Position numbers and translations under genes: made by a program
The notes under the pieces: generated by a model
Told to the model about the DNA's origin: nothing
Seen by the model: only the letters and a program-made list of their open reading frames with translations
Databases searched by the model: none
Origin: a bacterium
GTDB taxonomy: Bacteria > Chloroflexota > Dormibacteria > Aeolococcales > Bog-877
Assembly (NCBI GenBank): GCA_021791415.1
Contig: JAJYWQ010000081.1
Location: forward strand, 1-55,006
Length of the DNA: 55,006 nucleotides
Direction of reading: 5' to 3'
In this document: positions 8,981 to 17,184 of the stretch, piece after piece
Layout of the letters: each line of letters begins with the position of its first letter
Numbering within the stretch: the first letter of the stretch is position 1

Positions 8981-9302
8981 AGAGCTGGGGCAGCCGCATG
9001 GCCAGCCCCATGTCCCCCTTGACCTTGAGCTTCCCGGTCATGAAGGCCACCGTCCCGTCCAGTTTGCCGGTGAGCATCTTCACAAAGTTGTCATCGGCGA
9101 TGGTGAGGGTGATGTTGGGCGCCTCGGCCTGACCTTCATCCACACGGCAGGCCGAGTCCTTGACGGTCACGTACCAGTGCCCCCCCTGCTCTCCACCCAC
9201 GTCCCATTGGAAGACGGCGGTCACCCCGGCTGCCTTCTCCGGCTTGAACGCCGAGGGGATGCGCTCCATGATCTCCTTGGGGGTGGGGTTCTCTTCGCTC
9301 AT
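8967..9302 (-). CDS. SCP2 sterol-binding-domain protein
   Basis: A 111-aa single-domain protein of the SCP2 (sterol carrier protein 2) fold, a hydrophobic-ligand binding module. Family pattern: IMERIPSAFKPEKA at the N-terminus, WYVTVKDSACRV, the characteristic ITLTIADDNFVKMLTGKLDGTVAFMTGKLKVKGDMGLAMRL, and a short tail. ATG at 9302 is preceded by AGGAGG with 8-nt spacing; the longer upstream frame lacks family similarity. It is the last gene of an operon with the NDUFA9-like and HU-like genes (25-bp gap). Ligand unknown; a lipid or acyl chain is likely from the family. Confidence 0.88.
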   Translation of the reverse strand: MSEENPTPKEIMERIPSAFKPEKAAGVTAVFQWDVGGEQGGHWYVTVKDSACRVDEGQAEAPNITLTIADDNFVKMLTGKLDGTVAFMTGKLKVKGDMGLAMRLPQLFNLR

Positions 9303-9327
9303 AGCAGATTCCTCCTGGGGGCGCCAG

Positions 9328-10332
9328 TCAGCCGTCGCCCCCCGTCTCCCGACCCCGGCCTGCGGCCGAGGGCCCATGGCTTTCAAGCCTAGCGCCACCT
9401 TGGTCCAGCAGCCGCAGCGGCCAGCGGCGCTGGCGCCGCAGGTAACCGAGGTTGGGCTCCAGGGGGCGAGGGTCGAATCCGAAGTTGCTGCGCACAGCAT
9501 CCACTTGGGCCACGTTGGGCTTGACCAGCATGTCCAGCTGTTCGGGGGTGACCAGCGGATTGGGGAGCAGCTTCTCCATCAGAACCGCTCCGGGCCGGAT
9601 GAGCCGCGGGTCGAGGTGGAGAAGCCGCCGACGAGATATCCCGAACCACTCGCGGCCGGTAACCCGAGCCACCACCTCGGTGATCTGGTCCAGGGTGAGC
9701 TGCTCCGGGCCGCCGAGCTCATAGAGGGCGCCGGCCCGGCCGTCGTCCTCGACCGCCGCGACCAGGCAGCGCGCCAAGTCCTCGGCGTGGATCGGCTGAA
9801 AGGTTGCGGCCCCGTTTCCCGGCACGACCAGGAACGGGGAGGGGATGGCGATCGCCCGAGCCAGGAGGGTGAAGAAGCCGTCGCCCCTGCCGAAGACGAC
9901 AGAGGAGCGCAGGATGACCGTCTCCAGCCCGCTTCCCCTAACCGCCTGCTCGCCCTGCCACTTGGAGTAGAGGTACGGGAAACGGGGGTCGGGATCGGCG
10001 CCGATGGCGGATAGCTGCACCACCCGACGGACCCCGGCGCTGCGCGCTGCGCGGGCGATCCGGGCGCTGCCCCCGGCGTTGACCGACTCGAAGGTCTGAA
10101 CCCCGCGGTTGCGAATCACCGCCGCCAGGTTGACCACCACCTCCGCGCCCTCGAACGCCTCCTCCAAGCCCCGGCCGGAGACGACGTCGCCGAAGGTGGG
10201 CAGCAGCCCCTCGGGCAGGTCGGCGTGGGCACTTCCACGCGCCACCACCCTCAGCTCGTGGCCGGAGTGAAGGAGCTGGGTTACGAGGTACGAGCCGACG
10301 AATCCGGTCCCTCCGGTGATGGCGACTCGCAC
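9328..10332 (-). CDS. NAD(P)-binding atypical SDR (NDUFA9-like / NAD-dependent epimerase family)
   Basis: A 334-aa protein with the Rossmann signature ITGGTGFVGS at the very N-terminus, VVNLAAVIRN, and a YLYSKW segment matching the SDR YxxxK position. The order of motifs and the middle region (VILRSSVVFGRGDGFF, FQPIHAEDLARCLVAAVED, ELGGPEQLTLDQI) are those of the atypical SDRs usually annotated as complex I NDUFA9 subunit family or NAD(P)H-binding proteins; the substrate is unknown. GTG start with GGAGG six bases upstream. Located 17 bp after the HU-like gene in the same operon. The C-terminal about 20 residues (Gly/Arg-rich) look nonconserved. Confidence 0.85.
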   Translation of the reverse strand: MRVAITGGTGFVGSYLVTQLLHSGHELRVVARGSAHADLPEGLLPTFGDVVSGRGLEEAFEGAEVVVNLAAVIRNRGVQTFESVNAGGSARIARAARSAGVRRVVQLSAIGADPDPRFPYLYSKWQGEQAVRGSGLETVILRSSVVFGRGDGFFTLLARAIAIPSPFLVVPGNGAATFQPIHAEDLARCLVAAVEDDGRAGALYELGGPEQLTLDQITEVVARVTGREWFGISRRRLLHLDPRLIRPGAVLMEKLLPNPLVTPEQLDMLVKPNVAQVDAVRSNFGFDPRPLEPNLGYLRRQRRWPLRLLDQGGARLESHGPSAAGRGRETGGDG

Positions 10333-10349
10333 CTCCGTCCTCCGGGGCT

Positions 10350-10691
10350 CTAGGAGCGCCGGGCGTTGCGCCGGGCCGCGGTGGGCTTGCCGGCCACCTG
10401 GGCCTTCAGGGAGCTGGCCGGGTAGAAGCGCACCTTGGTGGTGGGGGCGACCCGCACCATGGCCTGGGTCTGGGGGTTGCGGCGCATCCCGCCCGGGCTC
10501 TGGCGCAACTTCCAGTGGCCGAAGCCGGCGATGCTCACCTCCTCGCCGCTGGCCAGCTTCTGGCCGATGAGGCCGAAGATCAGCTGGAGGGTTTCGTCGG
10601 CGAATCGAAAGTTGGGAAAGACGGGATCGCTCGGGTCGTTGTCGTAGAGCAGCTGAGCCTGCAGGGTCTTCGCCAGCTCGCGCCGATTCAT
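10350..10691 (-). CDS. HU/IHF family DNA-binding protein (divergent)
   Basis: Predicted 113-aa nucleoid-associated DNA-bending protein. The HU body is recognisable from about residue 45: LASGEEVSIAGFGHWKL, then RRNPQTQAMVRVAPTTKVRFYPASSLKAQV, matching the HU GFG turn, the RNPQTG DNA-arm tip and the FxPGxxLKxxV end. The N-terminal helices are poorly conserved and there is a short basic tail (AARRNARRS). Start ATG has GGGAGG upstream. First gene of a three-gene minus-strand operon, divergent from the SOS-controlled imuA'; a TAGAAT -10-like hexamer on the minus strand lies at 10749-10754. Confidence 0.83.
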   Translation of the reverse strand: MNRRELAKTLQAQLLYDNDPSDPVFPNFRFADETLQLIFGLIGQKLASGEEVSIAGFGHWKLRQSPGGMRRNPQTQAMVRVAPTTKVRFYPASSLKAQVAGKPTAARRNARRS

Positions 10692-10802
10692 GGGCGTACC
10701 TCCCGAGAGCGACCTGGGTAGACGGTCGCGTGACTACTTTCTGCAGGGATTCTAGGCAATTTATGGGGAGGCACGCAGGGCGCGGAGGCCGCTTGCCTTT
10801 TG

Positions 10803-10816
10803 GGAACAGATGTTCG
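10803..10816 (+). promoter_or_regulatory. LexA (SOS) box of the imuA'-imuB operon
   Basis: The core GAACAGATGTTCG matches the gram-positive LexA/DinR palindrome (GAAC-N4-GTTC, consensus like CGAACATATGTTCG). It is immediately followed by a TANNNT -10 hexamer (TATCAT, 10817-10822), so bound LexA would block the promoter. The site differs at one base in 14 from the box before dnaE2. Confidence 0.88.
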
Positions 10817-10822
10817 TATCAT
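10817..10822 (+). promoter_or_regulatory. -10 element of the imuA' promoter
   Basis: TATCAT directly abuts the SOS box. Transcription would start near 10829, giving a roughly 34-nt leader that contains the GAGGAG Shine-Dalgarno before the TTG at 10863. Confidence 0.6.
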
Positions 10823-10862
10823 GGTCCTGTGTCCGCTGGCCCCTTGTCGAGGAGATGGGACA

Positions 10863-11639
10863 TTGCCGGGCGACGACCTCCGCAACCGAACTTCCCCCGC
10901 TCTGGGGGCGGCTCTGGCCACCCTCCGGGAGCGCTACGGCTCCCACGCGGTCCTGGCGGGGACAGGGCTGAGGGCGGCCGGGTTGCCGACGGGGATAGGG
11001 GGGATTGATGGCCTGACTGGGTGCGACGGACTGCCCCGGGGACGCCTCACATGGGTGTCAGGGGAGCTGGGGCAGGGGTGGTTCGACCTGGGCCTGGCGA
11101 TCCTGGCTCGTCTCTCCACCTCTCTACCGGCGGTGCTGGTGGACTTCTCCGGACGGGTCGACCCCAACGACATAGAGGCCTATGGGGGTGATCTGCGCAA
11201 CCTATGGCTGGTTCATCCCCGCCTCCCCGAACAGGGGTGGGCCGCCGCCCGAGCCCTCGTCGAGGCGGGGGCGGGCATCACCCTGATGGTGGCCGATAGG
11301 TGGGAGCCGGTGGGCAGGGGAGCCCCGGCGACCCTGCTCGGGGCGCTGGAGTCCGGCGGAGGGGTGGCGCTCATCTGTGGGGGACAGTCCCTCCCCGGAG
11401 AGGTCACCCTTCGGGTGGCGATGGAGGTCGAGTGTCAGCGGCTGGCCTGGACCAGAGTCCATCGCGACATCTCCGGAATCTGGGTGCGCCTGCAGGTGGG
11501 ACGCAGCCGGATGGGGGGGAGCGGGCGGAGCTGTCGGCTGCGGATCGCACTTCCCCGCCCCTACTCGCCCAGGGCGGGAGTGGTGGAGACGGAGCTGGAG
11601 ACAGAGGGGCTCACGGCCCCCCTGGAGGCCAGCGGGTGA
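10863..11639 (+). CDS. imuA': ImuA' (RecA-like accessory factor of the DnaE2 mutasome)
   Basis: Predicted 258-aa RecA-fold-like protein. In characterised bacteria ImuA' works with ImuB and DnaE2 in SOS-induced translesion synthesis. Recognisable features: GIGGIDGLTGCDGLPRGRLTWVSGELGQGW, where RecA has its Walker A region (here SGELGQGW, no canonical GKT), PAVLVDFSGRVDP, and the ImuA-like end with VECQRLAWTRVHRDISGIWVRLQVGRSR. TTG at 10863 is chosen because GAGGAG lies about 8 nt upstream; the earlier TTG at 10800 would place the SOS box inside the coding region. The stop overlaps the imuB GTG (GTGA). Confidence 0.87.
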   Translation: MPGDDLRNRTSPALGAALATLRERYGSHAVLAGTGLRAAGLPTGIGGIDGLTGCDGLPRGRLTWVSGELGQGWFDLGLAILARLSTSLPAVLVDFSGRVDPNDIEAYGGDLRNLWLVHPRLPEQGWAAARALVEAGAGITLMVADRWEPVGRGAPATLLGALESGGGVALICGGQSLPGEVTLRVAMEVECQRLAWTRVHRDISGIWVRLQVGRSRMGGSGRSCRLRIALPRPYSPRAGVVETELETEGLTAPLEASG

Positions 11640-12847
11640 ACGGCCGGAGTTCCCCTTCCCGCCTGGCTTGCGCGATCTTCCCCCATCTCGCACTCAGCCT
11701 GGTCTGGCGTGCCCATCCTGAGCTGAGGGAAGAGGCGGTCCTGGTGGGCCCAGAACGGAGACCGAGCGGTGGGGAAGTGCTTCTGGCCGCCTCGGAGGCT
11801 GCGGTGGCCGGCGGAGCTGTCCCCGGCGGTGAGTGGCGCCAGGCAGTGATCTCCTGTCCGGACGCGGCTCGTCTCCGGGTGGAGGAGGAGGCGATCTCGG
11901 ACTTGCGCTGGGAGCTGCGCCTGGCCCTACAGGACATCAGCCCCATGGTGGAGTGGGTGGACGACACCCTTGCCTATCTGGATGCCGGGGCTCGCGACCT
12001 GCGCTGGCCCACGGAGGCGGCCCTGGCCTCCCAGCTGGGAAGGGAGGTGCAGCGGCTGCTTTTGGTCCCGCCCCAGGTGGGCGTGGGGCAATCGCGCTTC
12101 ACCGCTCGGGCGGCCGCCCTGGCCGCAGATCCCGGTCGTGCCCGCTTGGTGCCTCCGGGCGGGGCGCCGCACTTCCTGGCCGAGCTTCCGGTGGAGGTCC
12201 TGCCCCTGCCCGGGGCCGTCAAGGAGCGGTTGCGGGAGTTTGGCCTGACGACCTGTGGCGACTGTGCCGCCATCCCGCTTCCACTGTTGCAACGACAGTT
12301 CGGACCTGAGGGCCTGCTTCTTAACCGTCTGTGTCTGGGGCGGGACGGGGCCACCGTCAATCACTGGGTGGCTCCGCCTCCTTGTGGGGTTCGGCGGGTG
12401 TTGGCAGGGCCGGTCGAAGATACGGAGGCGTTGCGCTTTGGCGCTCCAGAGCTGGCGGCGGAGCTGGCAGTGGAGCTGGCCCAGCGGAACCTGGCCGCGG
12501 GACGCCTGCGGCTGCTGGTGGGAGGCGAGGGAGGGGAGTCCTGGGAGCTGATCTCTCCACCCTCTCCCGCCATGACCAAGGAGGAGCTGCTGCCTCTGGT
12601 GCTCAGCCTCATGGCCCGGGTACGGCGCCCGGTCGAGGTGGTCGAGATCCAGGCTCTGGATCTGGTCGCCCCCCCGGTGCGCCAGCGCCAGCTCTTTCCC
12701 ACAGGGGGGGATCGACGGGAGGAGATCGAGCGTGCCGCCGCCCGGCTCAGTGAGCGGTTCGGCGGAGGCCTGGTCTGGCAGGTTGCGGTGCGTCCCGAGC
12801 ATCCCGGGGATGTGCCCGAGGAGCGGCTGGCCTGGCATCGGGCATGA
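11636..12847 (+). CDS. imuB: ImuB (catalytically dead Y-family polymerase-like mutasome subunit)
   Basis: Predicted 403-aa protein with Y-family polymerase architecture. In known mutasomes it connects the beta clamp, ImuA' and DnaE2. Catalytic residues are absent: the first metal motif of active enzymes (DMDAFFA-like) is replaced by CAIFPHLALSLVW, and the SIDE motif by EWVDDTLAYLD. The helix-hairpin-helix-like segment (LPGAVKERLREFGLTTCGDCAAIPL) and little-finger region follow. A clamp-binding peptide is expected, but I could not assign it with confidence; RQRQLFP near residues 340-347 is a candidate. GTG overlaps the imuA' stop and has GGAGG upstream. The TGA overlaps the next gene's ATG. 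Confidence 0.9.
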   Translation: MNGRSSPSRLACAIFPHLALSLVWRAHPELREEAVLVGPERRPSGGEVLLAASEAAVAGGAVPGGEWRQAVISCPDAARLRVEEEAISDLRWELRLALQDISPMVEWVDDTLAYLDAGARDLRWPTEAALASQLGREVQRLLLVPPQVGVGQSRFTARAAALAADPGRARLVPPGGAPHFLAELPVEVLPLPGAVKERLREFGLTTCGDCAAIPLPLLQRQFGPEGLLLNRLCLGRDGATVNHWVAPPPCGVRRVLAGPVEDTEALRFGAPELAAELAVELAQRNLAAGRLRLLVGGEGGESWELISPPSPAMTKEELLPLVLSLMARVRRPVEVVEIQALDLVAPPVRQRQLFPTGGDRREEIERAAARLSERFGGGLVWQVAVRPEHPGDVPEERLAWHRA

Positions 12848-13086
12848 CCTCGGTGGAGGTGGAGTGTGGCGGAGAGGGGAGGGAGCCGCGCGCCGTCCGC
12901 CGGGGGAGCGGTTGGGTGGCGGTGGCCGAGGTCGTTGAGCGGTCAGTGGTGGAGGTGGGCTGGTGGCGCACAGCCCCAGCCCGGCACCGGAGGCTGCGAA
13001 ACTGGCGGGTGCTGCTGGCATCAGGAGAGTGCCTGGATCTCCGTCGCGAGCCCGGGGTGGGCTGGACGGCCAGGGTGTGGGGCTGA
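12844..13086 (+). CDS. DUF6504-like small protein coupled to imuB
   Basis: An 80-aa soluble protein starting at an ATG that overlaps the imuB TGA (ATGA). It has the pattern of DUF6504 proteins of actinobacteria: a short acidic start, a strand around GSGWVAVAEVVERS, a conserved GWWRTAP segment, then RNWRVLLASGECLDLRREPG and an aromatic-hydrophobic end (WTARVWG). Function is unknown; families of this kind are often found beside imuB/dnaE2. Strict coupling to imuB under the SOS box implies it is made with the mutasome. No signal or membrane segment. Confidence 0.72.
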   Translation: MTSVEVECGGEGREPRAVRRGSGWVAVAEVVERSVVEVGWWRTAPARHRRLRNWRVLLASGECLDLRREPGVGWTARVWG

Positions 13087-13130
13087 GGGCAAGGCAAATC
13101 TCCCCCGCGAGCCACCACTCCGGCATCTGC

Positions 13131-13136
13131 TAGCTT
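13131..13136 (+). promoter_or_regulatory. -10 element, apparently leaderless ftsH promoter
   Basis: TAGCTT (TANNNT) ends 6 nt before the ftsH ATG, so transcription would start at the A of the ATG. No Shine-Dalgarno is visible upstream, consistent with a leaderless mRNA. Confidence 0.55.
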
Positions 13137-13142
13137 TCGCTC

Positions 13143-15116
13143 ATGGCCCAATCTCCGCAGGGCGGTTCCCCGCCGCCCCGGCGGTCCTCCCCCTGGCGCT
13201 CGCTCCAGTTCCTGCTGCCGGTGGCCATCTTCCTGGCCCTGAACATCCTGGTGGCCAACGTCTTCTTTCCTCCGGCCAGCCCCAAGACCATAACCATCCC
13301 CTACAACCGCTTCGTGACCGAGGTCCAGGCCAACGACGTCACCAGCATCACCGCGACGGGGGACAGCATCGAGGGCACCTTCAAGAGGCCCACCGGGGCC
13401 AGTGACTCCAGCAAGAACAGGGCCCTCCACTTCACAACGCAGGTCCCCGCGTTTGCCGGTGGCCAGCTGGAGTCCCTGCTGTCCGCCCACAACGTCACCA
13501 TCAACGCCCAGAATCCCAACCCCCCGACCTCTGCCCTGGTGGAGATCCTCTACAGCTTCGGGCCCACCCTGCTCTTCTTGGTGTTCTTCGTCTGGCTCAT
13601 GCGCCGCACCACCGCCTCGGCGGGCGGAGGACTCTTCAGCCTGGGCCGCTCCCAGGCGCGCCTCTATGACCCGGAGAAGCCGGCCACCACGTTCGCGGAC
13701 GTCGCCGGGATCGAGGAGGCGAAGGAGGAGCTGGAGGAGATAGTCGACTTTCTGCGCCAGCCGGGAAAGTACCAGCGCCTCGGTGGCAGCATTCCCAAGG
13801 GGGTGCTGCTGGTCGGACTTCCCGGGACCGGCAAGACGCTGCTGGCCCGGGCGGTGGCGGGGGAGGCCGGGGTCCCGTTCTTCAGCATCTCGGCGTCGGA
13901 GTTCATAGAGATGGTGGTCGGGGTGGGGGCCTCCCGGGTTCGCGACCTGTTCAACAAGGCCAAGGCGGCGGCCCCGGCCATCATCTTCATCGACGAACTG
14001 GACGCTGTGGGTCGGAGCCGCAGCGTGGGCCCCAGCTTCGGGGGCCACGACGAGCGGGAGCAGACCCTGAATCAGATTCTGACCGAGATGGATGGCTTCG
14101 ACTCTCGCGAGGGGGTAATAGTCCTGGCCGCGACCAACCGTGCCGACGTGCTCGACTCGGCCCTGCTGCGTCCCGGGCGCTTCGACCGTCGGGTCATGGT
14201 CCAGCCACCGGATCGTGTCGGTCGGGCCGCGATCCTGAGGATCCACACCAAGGGGGTGCCGCTGGCGGCGGATGTCGACCTGGACGCGTTGGCCTCCCGG
14301 ACCCCGGGCCTGGTCGGAGCCGAGCTGCGCAACCTGGTTAATGAGGCGGCGCTGACCGCCGCCCGCCGCAACCGCGCCGCCGTGACCATGGACGACTTCA
14401 CCGAGTCGCTGGAGAAGGTCCTCCTGGGCGCGGCCCGACGCATCGTCATGAGCACCGAGGACCGGGAGCGCACCGCCTACCACGAGTCCGGGCACGCGCT
14501 GCTGGGTCTTTTGGTGCCGGAGGCCGACCCGGTCCGCCGGGTGTCGATCATTCCCCGCGGGCGGGCCCTTGGCGTGACCGTCCAGGCGCCGGTGGACGAC
14601 CGCCAGAACTACCCCGAGACATACTTGCGGGCGCGCATCGTCGGGGCTCTGGGCGGGCGTGCCGCCGAGCAGCTGGTGTACGGAGTGGTGACCACCGGGG
14701 CCGAGAGCGACCTCCAGCAGGTCACCAACATCGCGAGGCAGATGGTGGTTCGCTGGGGGATGAGCCCCAAGATCGGTCCCCTCAACCTGTCCGACGACCC
14801 GGAACAGCAGACCATGATGATCTCCCAGCGCCCCTACAGCGAGGCTACCGCCCAGGTGATCGACTCGGAGGTGCGGCGGATCGTCGATGAGTGTTTCGCC
14901 GAGGCTGTGAACCTTTTGGAGCAGAACCGGGACAAGCTCCAGGCTCTGACCACCGCCCTGCTCCGTGAGGAGTCTTTGGAGGAGGCGCAGATCCTCCGGG
15001 TAACCGGTCTTCCTCCGAAGCCGGTGGGCCCGGAGCCGGTGCCCCGACCGGAGAAGGAGCCAGTGGCGACGGCTCACGACACCATCAACGAGGGGGGCCT
15101 CCCCTCCGCGCGCTGA
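13143..15116 (+). CDS. ftsH: ATP-dependent zinc metalloprotease FtsH
   Basis: A 657-aa membrane-anchored AAA+ protease that degrades membrane and regulatory proteins. Visible in order: a Pro-rich cytosolic start, TM1 ([20 protein letters not shown]), an extracytoplasmic domain (about 45-130), TM2 (about 135-155, [12 protein letters not shown]), the AAA+ module with Walker A GLPGTGKT and Walker [24 protein letters not shown], and the zinc site H447-E448-x-x-H451 (HESGH) with the downstream Asp in GAESDLQQ. The pore loop reads M257-V258-V259-G, with Val where E. coli FtsH has an essential Phe. Likely its own transcription unit, inside the SOS block between imuB and dnaE2. The gene ends 5 bp before a convergent MFS gene. 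Confidence 0.95.
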   Translation: MAQSPQGGSPPPRRSSPWRSLQFLLPVAIFLALNILVANVFFPPASPKTITIPYNRFVTEVQANDVTSITATGDSIEGTFKRPTGASDSSKNRALHFTTQVPAFAGGQLESLLSAHNVTINAQNPNPPTSALVEILYSFGPTLLFLVFFVWLMRRTTASAGGGLFSLGRSQARLYDPEKPATTFADVAGIEEAKEELEEIVDFLRQPGKYQRLGGSIPKGVLLVGLPGTGKTLLARAVAGEAGVPFFSISASEFIEMVVGVGASRVRDLFNKAKAAAPAIIFIDELDAVGRSRSVGPSFGGHDEREQTLNQILTEMDGFDSREGVIVLAATNRADVLDSALLRPGRFDRRVMVQPPDRVGRAAILRIHTKGVPLAADVDLDALASRTPGLVGAELRNLVNEAALTAARRNRAAVTMDDFTESLEKVLLGAARRIVMSTEDRERTAYHESGHALLGLLVPEADPVRRVSIIPRGRALGVTVQAPVDDRQNYPETYLRARIVGALGGRAAEQLVYGVVTTGAESDLQQVTNIARQMVVRWGMSPKIGPLNLSDDPEQQTMMISQRPYSEATAQVIDSEVRRIVDECFAEAVNLLEQNRDKLQALTTALLREESLEEAQILRVTGLPPKPVGPEPVPRPEKEPVATAHDTINEGGLPSAR

Positions 15117-15121
15117 TCCCT

Positions 15122-16354
15122 TCAGCCGTCCTTGGCCAGTCGCTGGTCGCTGAGTCGGGCCCGGGGAACCGCGGCCAGCATGGTGGCCCCGGCGCCAGCC
15201 CCTAATACCGCCGCGTAGATGTACGCCAGCTGCGGAGCGACACCATAGAGCAGCCCCATGAGCAGGTTGCCCACGAACACCCCCCAGCTACGGGCCGCCG
15301 CCAAAGCGCCGAAGCCTCGGCCCGCCGCCGACCCCGGCCGCAGGAAGGACATGAGACTGGGCTCAAGGGTCTCGACCACCCCGAGGCCGAAGCCGAGCAC
15401 GGCGACACCTGGAAGGAGTGCCGCCAGCCCCAGATGGAGGCCATACCCAGCGGCGAGCAGGAGGGCGCCGAGCGCGCCTCCGCCATACCCCAGCCAGGCG
15501 AGTTCCCGAAACCTTCTTGCCAGCGTGGTCCCCAGGAAGCCGGGCAGGGCGTACCCGGTGGCGGCGGAGACCGCCTGGAACAGGAGGAATGCCCCGATTC
15601 CGGCCACAGCGCCGCCTCCTCCCTGGGCGACGGTGAGGATGGGGAAGCCCACGGCGTAGAAGGTGAACCCGTAGAGGGCAGCCGCCAGCAGCAGCGCCCC
15701 GGCCCCGGGAAGAGGGGGGCGCGTCGGCCCAGGCACCAGCCCAGGGGACGGGCGGGGCATCCGCTTCCCGGTGCGCGCCCTAGAGAGGGCGAGGGTGGAC
15801 ACCAGGAGAGGTACGGCGGTGGCCAGGAAGATCCAGCGATAGGCGAGATGGGCGGAGAGAGCGGCCAGCACCCACACCCCGGCCAGGGCGCCGCCCCCGA
15901 CGTCGAGGGCGTGCAGGAACCCGAAGGCCGAATTGCGAGCGGAGCCATCGGGCACCGCCTCGGTCAGCATCACCCGCCGGGAGGGGCTGCGCAAGTTGCG
16001 GAACCACCAGCCGCCGGTGAGCAGTCCGATGCAGACCGCGGGGCTCGTGGATAGGGCGCTCAGCGAGAGCAGGGGGATGAGGGAGTTGCCCAGGAGGGCG
16101 ACTCGGCGGTGGCCGAGTCGGTCTCCCAGCCTTCCCCCCAGCAGGGAGAAGAGGGTGCCTCCCCCGTAGCTGAGGGCACTGGCCACCCCGAACAGCACGA
16201 TCGGCTGATGCAGTTCCAGCACCAGATACAGGGGGAAGCCGGCCAGCACCGCCTGGTAGCCGAGGTCGGCAAAGAAGGCCGAAAGTGAGATGGCCCACAC
16301 GTCGCGAGTGCGCCAATGTGGCGATCGAAGCAGGTGCCCCGCTCTCCGAGTCAC
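15122..16354 (-). CDS. MFS transporter (12-TM type)
   Basis: A 410-aa integral membrane protein with about 12 hydrophobic segments. The MFS motif A after TM2 is present as GGRLGDRLGHRR. A Pro-rich cytoplasmic loop (about residues 195-215) divides the two six-helix halves. Resembles drug/H+ antiporter-like permeases; substrate unknown. Its ATG overlaps the parA TGA (ATGA), so it is the last gene of a CHAD-ParA-MFS operon. The 3' end faces ftsH with a 5-bp gap. Confidence 0.85.
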   Translation of the reverse strand: MTRRAGHLLRSPHWRTRDVWAISLSAFFADLGYQAVLAGFPLYLVLELHQPIVLFGVASALSYGGGTLFSLLGGRLGDRLGHRRVALLGNSLIPLLSLSALSTSPAVCIGLLTGGWWFRNLRSPSRRVMLTEAVPDGSARNSAFGFLHALDVGGGALAGVWVLAALSAHLAYRWIFLATAVPLLVSTLALSRARTGKRMPRPSPGLVPGPTRPPLPGAGALLLAAALYGFTFYAVGFPILTVAQGGGGAVAGIGAFLLFQAVSAATGYALPGFLGTTLARRFRELAWLGYGGGALGALLLAAGYGLHLGLAALLPGVAVLGFGLGVVETLEPSLMSFLRPGSAAGRGFGALAAARSWGVFVGNLLMGLLYGVAPQLAYIYAAVLGAGAGATMLAAVPRARLSDQRLAKDG

Positions 16355-17184
16355 CTGCCGGTCGGCCTCCGTCCGCCTCCGGCCTTCCCCGAGGCCGACG
16401 CGGGAGGGGCTGGGGTGGGCCCAAAGGCGCCGCCGGGGCCGGGGGCCGTCGCCTCTCTCACCTCCGCCCAGAGGTCCTGATAGGCGACGGCCGCAGGAGT
16501 GCCCGCGGCGAAGGTATGCACCGGGGAGCGCCTGGGGCCCATCTGCTCCACCGCGGAGGAGATGGGGATGGCGGCGCGGGCCAGGGACGGCAGCCCGGTC
16601 CGGAGCTGCTCAGCCAACTCCCGGTGCAAGCGGCGGCGGCGGTCCACCAGGGACAGGAACGGAAGCAGGACAGGGCGCGGCGCCTTGAGTTCCTTTACCA
16701 ACCCCGTCACCTGGTTGAGCGTTCTCCAGGAGAGTGTCGCCGGGATGACGGGGACGAGCACCAGCCGGGCGGCGCGCAGCGCCGCCTGGGACACGAGAGA
16801 CGAACTCGGCGGGCAGTCGAGGAGCACGAGGTCGTACCTGCTCTCCAGCGGTCGAAGTTGGTCCAAGAGGCGGCGGGTCGAATGGGATGTCCGGTCCAGG
16901 ACCAGGTCCATGCCTCGGTAGGAGCGATCGGCCGGAAGCAGGTCGAGGTTGTCGAACTCGGTGCCGCTCACTCGTTGCTCAAGTTGGCCGGGCCTGTTGA
17001 TCAGGGACCGGGCCCCTCCCTTCACCTTGGGGCGGCCGCGCAGAAGATAGGTTGCCCCACCCTGGGGATCGAGGTCCCATAGAAGGGTCCGATAGCCATC
17101 ACGAGCCGCCAGGAAAGCGAGGTTGACGGCTGCCGAGGTCTTACCCACCCCGCCCTTGAGGTTGTAGACGGCAACTGTCAGCAT
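16351..17184 (-). CDS. ParA/Soj-family ATPase
   Basis: Predicted 277-aa deviant Walker A ATPase: KGGVGKTSAAVNLA at residues 10-23, WDLDPQGGATYLL (A'), and VLLDCPPSSS (Walker B region). The C-terminal 40 residues are Pro/Gly/Ala-rich and probably disordered. No ParB gene or parS-like repeat is nearby, so a role in plasmid or chromosome partition is unlikely; it forms an operon with a CHAD protein (7-bp overlap) and an MFS transporter (4-bp overlap). ParA-like proteins beside CHAD proteins may act on polyphosphate-related localisation, but this is inference. Confidence 0.88.
   Translation of the reverse strand: MLTVAVYNLKGGVGKTSAAVNLAFLAARDGYRTLLWDLDPQGGATYLLRGRPKVKGGARSLINRPGQLEQRVSGTEFDNLDLLPADRSYRGMDLVLDRTSHSTRRLLDQLRPLESRYDLVLLDCPPSSSLVSQAALRAARLVLVPVIPATLSWRTLNQVTGLVKELKAPRPVLLPFLSLVDRRRRLHRELAEQLRTGLPSLARAAIPISSAVEQMGPRRSPVHTFAAGTPAAVAYQDLWAEVREATAPGPGGAFGPTPAPPASASGKAGGGRRPTGR

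Noticed and set aside
10800-10862. TTG at 10800 as the imuA' start
   Set aside because: It would place the SOS box and -10 element inside the gene and has no Shine-Dalgarno; TTG 10863 has GAGGAG at the right distance.
12747-15077. A 776-codon minus-strand open frame opposite ftsH
   Set aside because: Low-complexity translation; ftsH on the plus strand has all catalytic motifs and explains the sequence.
16351-17184. ParA protein as evidence of a plasmid or chromosome partition locus
   Set aside because: No ParB-like gene or parS-like repeat nearby; the gene is in an operon with CHAD and MFS genes.
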